Translations under genes and position numbers: made by a program
Assembly (NCBI RefSeq): GCF_000234665.1
Contig: NC_018324.1
Location: 1,977,928 to 2,041,927, forward strand
DNA length: 64,000 nucleotides
Direction of reading: 5' to 3'
Origin: Leishmania mexicana MHOM/GT/2001/U1103
Taxonomy: Eukaryota; Euglenozoa; Kinetoplastea; Trypanosomatida; Trypanosomatidae
Shown here: piece by piece, positions 21,301-28,525 of the stretch
Layout of the letters: each line of letters begins with the position of its first letter
Position numbering within the stretch: position 1 is the stretch's first letter
Notes under the pieces: model-generated
What the model saw: only the letters and a program-made list of their open reading frames with translations
Told to the model about the DNA's origin: nothing
The model's database searches: none

Positions 21301-24300
21301 ATCAAACCCATATCTAAAACATAATTGCGGCACTTACTAAACAACTCGCGCAGCTTCTCGTCGCGGTCCGCCTCCAGCTGCCGCCGCACTGCCTCCACGC
21401 GCTCCTCCGCCGCCGCGACCTCCGCGCGCAGTGCACGCTCGCGCTCCGCAGCATCGGCGGCCGCACGCGCAATCACCTCCGCGGCAGACTCCGACGCCGG
21501 CGCCTCGACGCCCAGCGCAGCAAGCGCGCCGGCAATGCCGTCGGACAGCTCCTCGCGCGCAGCCGCCGTCTCCGCCAGCCGCTCCTGCGCATCCCGCAGT
21601 CTCTCGTCGCGGTCCGCCTCCAGCTGCCGCCGCACTGCCTCCACGCGCTCCTCCGCCGCCGCGACCTCCGCGCGCAGTGCACGCTCGCGCTCCGCGGCAT
21701 CGGCGGCCGCACGCGCAATCACCTCCGCGGCAGACTCCGACGCCGGCGCCTCGACGCCCAGCGCAGTAAGCGCGCCGGCAACGCCGTCGGACAGCTCCTC
21801 GCGCGCAGCCGCCGTCTCCGCCAGCCGCTCCTGCGCATCCCGCAGTCTCTCGTCGCGGTCCGCCTCCAGCTGCCGCCGCACTGCCTCCACGCGCTCCTCC
21901 GCCGCCGCGACCTCCGCGCGCAGTGCACGCTCGCGCTCCGCGGCATCGGCGGCCGCACGCGCAATCACCTCCGCGGCAGACTCCGACGCCGGCGCCTCGA
22001 CGCCCAGCGCAGCAAGCGCGCCGGCAACGCCGTCGGACAGCTCCTCGCGCGCAGCCGCCGTCTCCGCCAGCCGCTCCTGCGCATCCCGCAGTCTCTCGTC
22101 GCGGTCCGCCTCCAGCTGCCGCCGCACTGCCTCCACGCGCTCCTCCGCCGCCGCGACCTCCGCGCGCAGTGCACGCTCGCGCTCCGCGGCATCGGCGGCC
22201 GCACGCGCAATCACCTCCGCGGCAGACTCCGACGCCGGCGCCTCGACGCCCAGCGCAGCAAGCGCGCCGGCAACGCCGTCGGACAGCTCCTCGCGCGCAG
22301 CCGCCGTCTCCGCCAGCCGCTCCTGCGCATCCCGCAGTCTCTCGTCGCGGTCCGCCTCCAGCTGCCGCCGCACTGCCTCCACGCGCTCCTCCGCCGCCGC
22401 GACCTCCGCGCGCAGTGCACGCTCGCGCTCCGCGGCATCGGCGGCCGCACGCGCAATCACCTCCGCGGCAGACTCCGACGCCGGCGCCTCGACGCCCAGC
22501 GCAGCAAGCGCGCCGGCAACGCCGTCGGACAGCTCCTCGCGCGCAGCCGCCGTCTCCGCCAGCCGCTCCTGCGCATCCCGCAGTCTCTCGTCGCGGTCCG
22601 CCTCCAGCTGCCGCCGCACTGCCTCCACGCGCTCCTCCGCCGCCGCGACCTCCGCGCGCAGTGCACGCTCGCGCTCCGCGGCATCGGCGGCCGCACGCGC
22701 AATCACCTCCGCGGCAGACTCCGACGCCGGCGCCTCGACGCCCAGCGCAGCAAGCGCGGAGTTGGTGGTGCTGGTGAGTGGCGAGGTGTTTTGTTTGTAA
22801 TCGTGAAACTTGGCGATTAGCTCGCTGAGGGATTTCTCTTCTTGCTCTTTATGTTGAAGCTGCTGTTCCAGATGCGCGGACTTTTTCTCAAGATCTTGAA
22901 TATATGTAGCGATGGGAACGCCCCCACTACGCATCTTGAGCTTTGAGTAGAGAGCCGCATTGGTGCACAGCGTATCTATAAAGAACGGTAGTTGATCGAG
23001 CTCATCCATGGTGGGAAGTGAGGAAAATGAGAGAGCCGCGCGTTCCGACGACGGCTGATGGCCGCTGTCGTGAACGGAGCTCTCCGCCTCGTGAATGAGC
23101 AGGTGTTCCTCCAGGATGCCCCATAGCTTTCTAAACTGCTCGTGCTCATTTCTCATAAGTTGAAGGACATCTACGTGAGTGCCATCCGTGCCTGATTTGG
23201 CAGCTGTGTAGATTGTGGATGTCTGCTGCAAGAGAGCGTGATAGGCGTGGACAACATTGGTTATCATCTCCAGCACTGAACCGTCGGACACGCAAGTTGT
23301 GGAAAGAGGTACGACAGTTTCAAGCGCCCAATCGTAGAAAGCCCGGAGTCGCTGGGTGACGACGGCAGCTTCGAGACCGGTCTCCTTCGGGGCCACCGTG
23401 AGAAGCGTCGTCAGCTTGTGAAGTGCCGTGTGATCCTCGGCGAACACCGGCGTCACGGATTCGGTGCTCTCAAGGCCGTCTGCAGGCGCGGTAGGAGTGT
23501 GCGACTGCGTTGACTGAAGCTTCTGCGCTATGCCGGCCTTCACTGCAGTATTGGCTGCCAGCGAAGAGGCGGGAAGCAGCAGTGCCCCTCGCGGGATGGC
23601 AGATTGCAGTGCTGACAGCTTTGCTTGCAGTACGGCGACGTCCTTCTCCCACGCCTCCCCAGCAGCGAGAAAGTTGCACTTGAGGTTGGCGATCTCTTCA
23701 TCACGTTCCTGCCTTAGCGCCTCCAACTCCTTCATCACTTCCTCCAGCTCGCGTTGCCTCTCGCGGGCAGCGATGCGCTCCTGCTCGAGGGCCTGGATTG
23801 CCTCCAAATGAGCGGCAGAGATTAACAGCTTCTGTGCGCCACTAGAGGACGCAGACAAAAGACCCGAGAAACGGCTCTCGCTCATGCCGCCTAATGAGCC
23901 ACTCGCTCCCAAGGATGCCTCGGCGGCCGTCGAATTGTCTAGCGGCACCTCGCCGCGCAGTGCTCTGAGAAACAAGTTCCGCAGAGACGCGTATTCGCGG
24001 TACTGTGACCGCAGCAGGTCATGCGCTACGTCGCTATAAGCGAAGACCAGCTCTTCGAGCTTGCGAGAGAGCTGCTTTATGTGGCGACTCGCGTCGAAGT
24101 GCTGCTGCTGCAGCGTTTCCACCTCCAATTCTTTTCGGTTGAGTAAGCTGCGAAGCTCACTCAGCTCCCCTGGCACGCTCGTCGCCGGAGAGACCGTGGT
24201 CGGGGCTATGCTTGCGGCCAGAGACGCCTTGAGGGAGGATACATCCGCGGTGGCGCGGGTGAGTTCGTCGATAAGAACAGCAACGATTGTCTCCACACGC

Positions 24301-25613
24301 TGAGGGAGAGCCGCCTGCTCCTGTTGTTCTGCTTTTTCGCGGTTCCACTCCTGAGACAGGGAAAGGGCACTTGTGTGCACTTTCTCCGTAAAGCTACGTA
24401 CCGCATTTACACAGGCGCTCTCCAGCTTTGCAAGGTCGGCGGCCGCTGCACTGGCGCTGGCCGCCGCCTTGTCCACTTGCTGTTTCGTGACGCTATCGGC
24501 TGGCTCTGCTGGCGTCGGCATCTTCCTCAGGCGCTCTACGTAGGCATGCAGTGTGTCGGGCAATATCTTTGTCGTCTTCAGCTCCCTACCTTCTACTAGT
24601 GCCCCCACCTCAGCTGCAAACACCTGAAACTGCTCCAGCTCGACCTGTAGATTGCTTGCCTGCGACTGCATCTCGTCGACGTCAATCTCCATTGTTCCCT
24701 TTGTTACCGCACAAGGATGGATGCTGCTCGGAGCGATCGACGGCGAAGAGAGCAAGGACGACGGCCCCGCAGCAGCGCCCCTGGTAGAATTGGCTGGTAT
24801 CACCTTCATCGCAGGACGCATGTCTTCCTCGATGGCGTGCAGCACGGATTCTACGTGAGCGTCCCAGTCGAGCCCGCCACAGCCCGCCGGCGTGTCGAAG
24901 ACGTCAGCGTTTTGGACCTGCAAGGACGGATTAGACAAGTGAGCAAAGTCGTTAAGCAACGCCACACATCGATTCTTCCACAGGTCGAGCGAGCGACGAG
25001 CCACGGCGCTGCCGCCGCCGAGGCCCGGTCTTTCGTAGCCATCGTCGTCACTCGAGGTGGTGTCGTCATGATCTCGCGCACCGTCTGCATTCGCATGTGC
25101 CCTCAGGGCCTTCTTGTCGCGGCCCTTCACAAACCCTTCGTGGACAGGCGGGCACTCGTAGAGCTCCGCAAATTTTCGCCACATTGAAAAATCCTGCTGA
25201 TCATCTGTGCAGAGCACGATGCGCTCGCGCTTGCCCAGCGACATGGTGCCAGGGATCGTGTTGTCACGCAGAAACTCCAATACAAGATAGTAGTACGTCG
25301 CTGTGGACGGGTCCTTGCGGGTGCCGCGTCGCAGGGTGGCGGCGGTGGTGCTCGCTGCCAGCTCGCGCCATGACGGCTTCGGGTGATGCGTAAACCACGC
25401 GACACGCTTCATGCTGCGGAAGGCGATTTGCTTGATCTGCTTACTCTGCTCACTACGGGAGGAGTAAGCGCAGAAGCAGTCCTTCTCTATGGTGATAAAG
25501 TTCTTCAGGCCGCGACCAGCCCCAATCTTTAACGGGCCGGCGCTGTCAGCGCACATCCACATCTCCCCTGTGATGCTGACGGGTGCATCACTCATCTCCT
25601 CTATAAACGACAT
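15342..25613 (-). CDS. Giant coiled-coil protein with N-terminal PH-like domain and internal tandem repeats
   Basis: 3423 residues from the ATG at 25613. The frame stays open upstream to 26024, but that extension reads as hydrophobic, pyrimidine-tract-derived peptide and looks like untranslated leader. The protein proper begins MSFIEEMSDAPVSITGEMW. Residues ~15-165 look PH-like (GEMWMCADSAG, FITIEKDCFCAYSSRSEQS, IVLCTDDQQDFSMWRKFAELY). Next come a linker and then coiled coil for most of the length, broken by Ser/Thr-rich stretches. Residues ~953-1419 are five and a partial sixth copy of an 82-residue Ala/Glu/Arg unit. The C terminus (RLPTRRSASAMPPRTPGRD) is basic and Pro/Ser-rich. By size and make-up it resembles trypanosomatid cytoskeletal proteins of the flagellum attachment zone or basal body, but I cannot assign it to a named one. 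Confidence 0.85.
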   Translation of the reverse strand: MSFIEEMSDAPVSITGEMWMCADSAGPLKIGAGRGLKNFITIEKDCFCAYSSRSEQSKQIKQIAFRSMKRVAWFTHHPKPSWRELAASTTAATLRRGTRKDPSTATYYYLVLEFLRDNTIPGTMSLGKRERIVLCTDDQQDFSMWRKFAELYECPPVHEGFVKGRDKKALRAHANADGARDHDDTTSSDDDGYERPGLGGGSAVARRSLDLWKNRCVALLNDFAHLSNPSLQVQNADVFDTPAGCGGLDWDAHVESVLHAIEEDMRPAMKVIPANSTRGAAAGPSSLLSSPSIAPSSIHPCAVTKGTMEIDVDEMQSQASNLQVELEQFQVFAAEVGALVEGRELKTTKILPDTLHAYVERLRKMPTPAEPADSVTKQQVDKAAASASAAAADLAKLESACVNAVRSFTEKVHTSALSLSQEWNREKAEQQEQAALPQRVETIVAVLIDELTRATADVSSLKASLAASIAPTTVSPATSVPGELSELRSLLNRKELEVETLQQQHFDASRHIKQLSRKLEELVFAYSDVAHDLLRSQYREYASLRNLFLRALRGEVPLDNSTAAEASLGASGSLGGMSESRFSGLLSASSSGAQKLLISAAHLEAIQALEQERIAARERQRELEEVMKELEALRQERDEEIANLKCNFLAAGEAWEKDVAVLQAKLSALQSAIPRGALLLPASSLAANTAVKAGIAQKLQSTQSHTPTAPADGLESTESVTPVFAEDHTALHKLTTLLTVAPKETGLEAAVVTQRLRAFYDWALETVVPLSTTCVSDGSVLEMITNVVHAYHALLQQTSTIYTAAKSGTDGTHVDVLQLMRNEHEQFRKLWGILEEHLLIHEAESSVHDSGHQPSSERAALSFSSLPTMDELDQLPFFIDTLCTNAALYSKLKMRSGGVPIATYIQDLEKKSAHLEQQLQHKEQEEKSLSELIAKFHDYKQNTSPLTSTTNSALAALGVEAPASESAAEVIARAAADAAERERALRAEVAAAEERVEAVRRQLEADRDERLRDAQERLAETAAAREELSDGVAGALAALGVEAPASESAAEVIARAAADAAERERALRAEVAAAEERVEAVRRQLEADRDERLRDAQERLAETAAAREELSDGVAGALAALGVEAPASESAAEVIARAAADAAERERALRAEVAAAEERVEAVRRQLEADRDERLRDAQERLAETAAAREELSDGVAGALAALGVEAPASESAAEVIARAAADAAERERALRAEVAAAEERVEAVRRQLEADRDERLRDAQERLAETAAAREELSDGVAGALTALGVEAPASESAAEVIARAAADAAERERALRAEVAAAEERVEAVRRQLEADRDERLRDAQERLAETAAAREELSDGIAGALAALGVEAPASESAAEVIARAAADAAERERALRAEVAAAEERVEAVRRQLEADRDEKLRELFSKCRNYVLDMGLMEVVAEEADARVGCVIGGLNLLPYVGTVFLCTAKVVEMSGMLGCDVEELVGRVRGLLLELNTLRGSLRGAQEKELWYEDPRVRVPLIKLSDFVRKRDDSEDCDHRDYASVAFLAETLRSSFETLQCLDANAVALRESLSSMTALVKECGAALNESVVTLQMALPRAAFLDDASPSQSQPTLPVEWGLRVACRRLAATVSEAVHWQGELMNIVMATFRSLVALSGGTGMHGAPVSDGDTPSFVEYSQLPRLAAQACSEVLQSRRFTSFADELADVTQQRNDLTSMVGVCCRSLRSTISVTTPGRVGSLSAAATSPTCDEARWTLRDITDLTSDILHHYAQSMEHTLAVLTPLANIAADPVATSSSFEMLAAVTENVRVRIEQMERGQLQHLHVRKCDEEGSAQARGLMHDQLLTLSEVSETGELVLRSEQDEHAAPLADVALQQQRWDAVAELFSRFAEDVDATVSAQHGSESQNAEKAELLPLVRQAISLSASAKPQEALQGRLSDILDACKRRASEHHSTEATVSRLSLHREELRAPVTTSEQSLEKIQAPMNECHKPIATMEAAPAALGQSATQMQLVAALAHAEALDFGVREGAASESGVRAPTGDGERVEEMYLVHSRVDAMQDCLNDAEERGSSQVMDAGGLFEAAGQARSLEDLMHVVASYSLEYQTKSLESKESRLRSEIVQDWAVKVVPLAAELRVLRAIVEGVDRPLPGTALTDLSAHGSSVCRELTEAERLLGAAVSAPCTEEATCEALLGATDQACHLLLGAPPERALGTGTPHGVASSAARCPTVTAADAVSTTDVGCRTAPNKLSDAVYAMIEERGDRTAANGTLFTGEEWYCSVARVTQTLCSALSSAGVVVSVPGDHSLMAGHPYCASPESQASILDSLESAAEHVSKYTTDTTRLFEDLRESLQDSLSSTESCLPTLVAAVVEEVSSLRAASQLAAEAQQHRHHELEALRTLLQEASAVFPDTSPFLSTQSPNFMEKCMAYAEECARLTALESELSSALCANVAQRLSWEDASLSLGDLVAELQRDRVELREVAVPQLQGLVCALSVEVLVAEERAARAIMVGEEATSRLDAVCNPQLRELGFLVEKVLARAAKAEAQCAQKTAQHCSLLTAHESLVTTASGLVSVQEDCRRVLLESEGDASCAAVPTCFPPETLHILEQEAVLVPRLVQAHGRLTATCAALRSDLDSAKAAYEQALSDGRADLDIARGRSTEVEAQLEHVLDAIEALGSLLCPNEEVSLRDASCLPCLLEASRQLARTAAEDAAARCRLEKDVCDAAAAFAELQRQCAAAAGNVEALQETVRRYERKETDEIATLKASAEAAAEAYAGIVTALCLSAELVPSAGSAAAAVSEEQWVAVVEAVQATVEEGWRQTSDAAEVRGEMTILQSRMVEVKAAVLGAEAREGNLLQRLNALMMSSGPLKEAVTAVMASHECRLESLEDVPLAMHAAVQLVERQQGNINQLIACCRDLRSDVESLNGRLCGAVGECDMARESLASLEETHGMLQRRMAQLERHVRDTISTVDRRAAAVLGEAESRRLDKDTPADCLDGIAYLADALACRAEECDAAKAQLIAWKTEARDREEAKVRATTTLSTLWQAFRRALLPQLVDESEDPGDCGEAAVTSADGVEFFASEAEVRRAAQMIVDTAERLRRTRGDLQAVYSTLRDHFGGDAATAVNGVTTTPHAPARALNKSGVTSLRFDDTVTATLHLVNTVVNAKCTSVKDFIDHVVSDVLRDTSVSARVSFAALRSGAFAEWLHGLLTSLRTLRESSDQHRDRARRLPAFMDALVEAIHSHGGRVDVTSSDATGALTIADARMPYRHDPTTTLEDWQAREQRAIVHGLQALLNQQEERVRALTAEWQYVTTQYHQLSQEQVAAEETIVELRRRVQFKVQEDYKLEESLRELDSHLDQQARELSMRYFADQDAIVRRFTLLRNQIHAAMRLPTRRSASAMPPRTPGRDTSTPRS
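21357..22757 (-). repeat. 246-bp in-frame tandem repeat, about 5.7 copies
   Basis: Spacing is exactly 246 bp (82 codons): five full units and one partial unit. Each begins around ALAALGVEAPASESAAEVI and continues with Glu/Arg-rich helix (RQLEADRDERLRDAQERL). Copies are almost identical in DNA, including third codon positions. The visible differences are single-base changes, such as one Ala to Thr (ALTALGV) and one Val to Ile (SDGIAG), towards the C-terminal end of the array. This implies recent duplication or homogenisation. Because the unit is a multiple of three and very GC-rich, the other frames are open too and give spurious ORFs. Confidence 0.95.
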
Positions 25614-28525
25614 GAGCGATGCACTTAACGAGTTATTCGTTTTACGTCTTCCGTTTGACACGCAGAGAACTGGACAGTATAAGCGATAGGCGAGAACGAA
25701 ATGCACTTCCACAAGGTGATGGCAAGCGGGAGCAGAGTTACGGGAGACGATGAGGAAGCAAACGAAAAAGGACACACGCTGAGAAAAATAGCCGACCAAA
25801 ACGAAGAACAGCAGTGGCACCAACTCAGCAACACGAGCTCGCCAGAAGTCACACAAGAACGCCAGTCGGCGCAACCACAGCGGCCAGGCGCTGGCTGATG
25901 AGAGAAAAAATGAGGAGCCAGCAAACCGCAACACATGCAGCAGCTGCAGCAGGACCAGGCAACTTCTCCCGCCAGACACCAAGAGTGAGGTAAGGTGAGG
26001 TCGAAGTGACCTGCACGCCACCACGACTCACTCACGATGGAAAAGAGAAAAAAAAATCGAGCCCAGCTGGATGCGGCAATGAGAGGTGCTATGAGGAGCA
26101 CAACACGGTATAGGCGTAGCTGTAACACACACGTCGCGGAGATGTGATGCCCTCACCCGGCAATGCACCCCCACTCCAGAGAAAAAGAGAGATGCTCAGA
26201 GAAAGCTCAGCCAGAAAATGGAGAACAGCAACAACAAAAGAACTTCACTGCAGTCCAGGAGGGAAGGAAGGGAGGAGTGGGGGGAGGGGGGCGAGTGCGC
26301 GGCAGTGGCAAGTGCGATTCTGTAATAGACGGGTAAAAAAAACGTACAATGAAGGGCAAGCCCTTGCGAGAGGGAGACCTCAGCGAGGAAAGGCGGCTAT
26401 GTACAGAAGAGTGGAAAGACTGCGGAAAGGACACAGTTGACAAGACACAGAGGGGAGGGGGATGGGCGGGGTGGGGCGGGGACAACACAAACACGCGCTA
26501 CAACCGAGAGAAACGTAGTGAGAAACCAATCACGGAAAGAGGATCGACGAGACAGGTCAGTAGGCGATGAGATCACAAAGAAATCTAAGCCCCACAAGAA
26601 GAAAACACTCGTCAGCGCTAGAAGCGTTTTTCGCCAGAGGAGCGCTGCAGGTGCAGAGAGATTCAGAGCGACGTGAACGTGCCTGTATATGTATAGGTAT
26701 GTATGTGTGTGTGTGAAGATGCGCCCACGGTCGTGGGGCGCGTAAGTTGCACTGGCCCAAAGAGCTCAAGGTAGGCAACAATGTAAAATACGAAAGAGGC
26801 AACGGCGATGCTCTTGCCCGCCTCCCCTCACCCACCCGCTCCCGACAGCCTTTGATGTGAAGAAATCGGGTCGACGACCGGCTGCGTGTGTTGGTATACG
26901 TGTATATCAACCACGCCGCCACTAGCGTGCACTTGCTTGCCGTGGCCACGAAGAGCGTCTTCTGTGGAGCGGTGCGCGTCTAATGATATGCACTCCCTGT
27001 TGCACGTGTGTCAAGGGGAGGGGTGGATGTCTATAGCGAAAGCCTGTTGTGGTGAGGGTGGCAGCGCTGACGTCGCCGGGTAACGTCTACAACCCACGCT
27101 TCTCTCTTCTTTGATTTCCTACGAGGGGGTAGAACCTTTAATGTAGCGGAGTACGTCTGTGGGAAAGAAGGCAGGCTCCTCATCACTATCGAGTATGCGT
27201 GGATCGCCGATCCAGAGAACGAGATGGATAGGGCAAGGAAGAGGCGAACAGAGACAAGGGATCACCAATGCGCAGGCACTCGGCCGATGCATCATGCCCA
27301 TACCCCACCATCGAAGGCAAAACGGTAGCAAAGGCAGGGCGAAGAAACAAAAGTGGCGCAAAAGGAAAGCGGGCCGAGAAGTGCAAGAGAGAGATACAGA
27401 GAGAGAAGGATTGGACGTAGATGTGCGACATGCAACTAGAAAAAGCACAGGTGTGCGGCATACCTGAAACGGAGGTATGTGCCGAGACAGAGACCAAGGA
27501 AAAAGGCTTGTTTGGCGCCACAAAGCTCTCTCCGGCTCTCATCGCAAGGTACAGGGCCATCCCATGAATGCGGAAGGCCAATCCTTCCATCCTGACTTTT
27601 TGATAGCCTAGAAAGGTGTGACCCCCTTCCCTCCATCGAGGGTGCGCAGGAACGGTCGCGGATATCACCTCACGACGTCACCCCCCCCATCGCCGTCTCC
27701 TGTCAAGCCAAAGAAGATCGAGGGGGTGAACACACGCCAGGTTCAAGCATACCGCATCGTGCCGCGTTCCCTGATGTGCAGAGCGAAGAGAGGGGGTGGG
27801 AGCGTTGCGCCAATGACTACTTTCAGCGATGGAGTAAAGGGTATACCAGGAATGAGCTTGGCTGCTTCCCTGGTTGGCTCCCTCGACTGTTGACACTTCA
27901 TTTCACAGAGGCAGTAAAGGGACGCTGCAGGAAAGCGTTCGGCCGGTGCGCACTGTGGGTGCTTGCTCGCGGGGTCCGTTCGTTTTTTTTGGAGTGGTGG
28001 GGAAGGTATGTGTGTGTGTGTTCTCGAGTACCACTTTGTTGGATTTCGTCGGTTGCTACCAATGAACAGTCGGGGAGAAAGAGTGGCGCAGCGTGTCTGC
28101 GGGTACGCGTTTGTGCGGGTGTACTCCTGTGAGCTCTGTTCACTTTCCATTCGTCCGTTTCCGCTCTTGCTCCACAAAGACGAAAGAGAAGGGAGCTGGT
28201 GGGCCTTCAAAGACCTGGACGGCTGTCGGTCCGCAAGCGCCGCTCCTCCCCCTCACTCGAGCGCCTGAGCAGCGATGAGCAAAAGAAAGAGCCGCCGAAG
28301 TCGAAGAGTCACCATCAGGAAAGTCCATGGCTCATCATGGGCAACAACAAGGCCACAGACCCACAAAGAGAAATGCAAGCAGGTTCGACACGCGGCACTC
28401 TCGTCCTATCCTCTCCTCCGCAAACGCGCCCCTGCAGTATTGATGTGGGAGCCGATGCACTGCACCGCCTACAACTGGCACAGAGGGAGACAGAGGGAGG
28501 GGAAGAGCAAGCACAAACTTGTCGC
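25614..28525. other. 2.9-kb spacer: 3' UTR of AP-3 beta gene and leader of giant coiled-coil gene
   Basis: The longest spacer in the window. Minus-strand pyrimidine tracts at about 25750-25810 followed by AGs, such as TGTCCAG near 25671, could serve as acceptor for the start at 25613. From 26240 to 26600 the plus strand is purine-rich. From 27100 to 28500 complexity is higher, but no frame shows family resemblance. The open frames at 27186-27668 and 27743-28210 (minus) look fortuitous. Confidence 0.6.

Noticed and set aside
21325..22800. Plus-strand 491-codon open frame and nested 284-codon frame across the repeat array
   Set aside because: Antisense shadows of the 246-bp repeat. The unit length is a multiple of three and GC-rich, so several frames are open; the translations are Arg/Ser/Ala low-complexity.
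27186..28210. Minus-strand frames of 134-160 codons in the 2.9-kb spacer
   Set aside because: Mutually overlapping, with no conserved motifs; consistent with chance frames in UTR.
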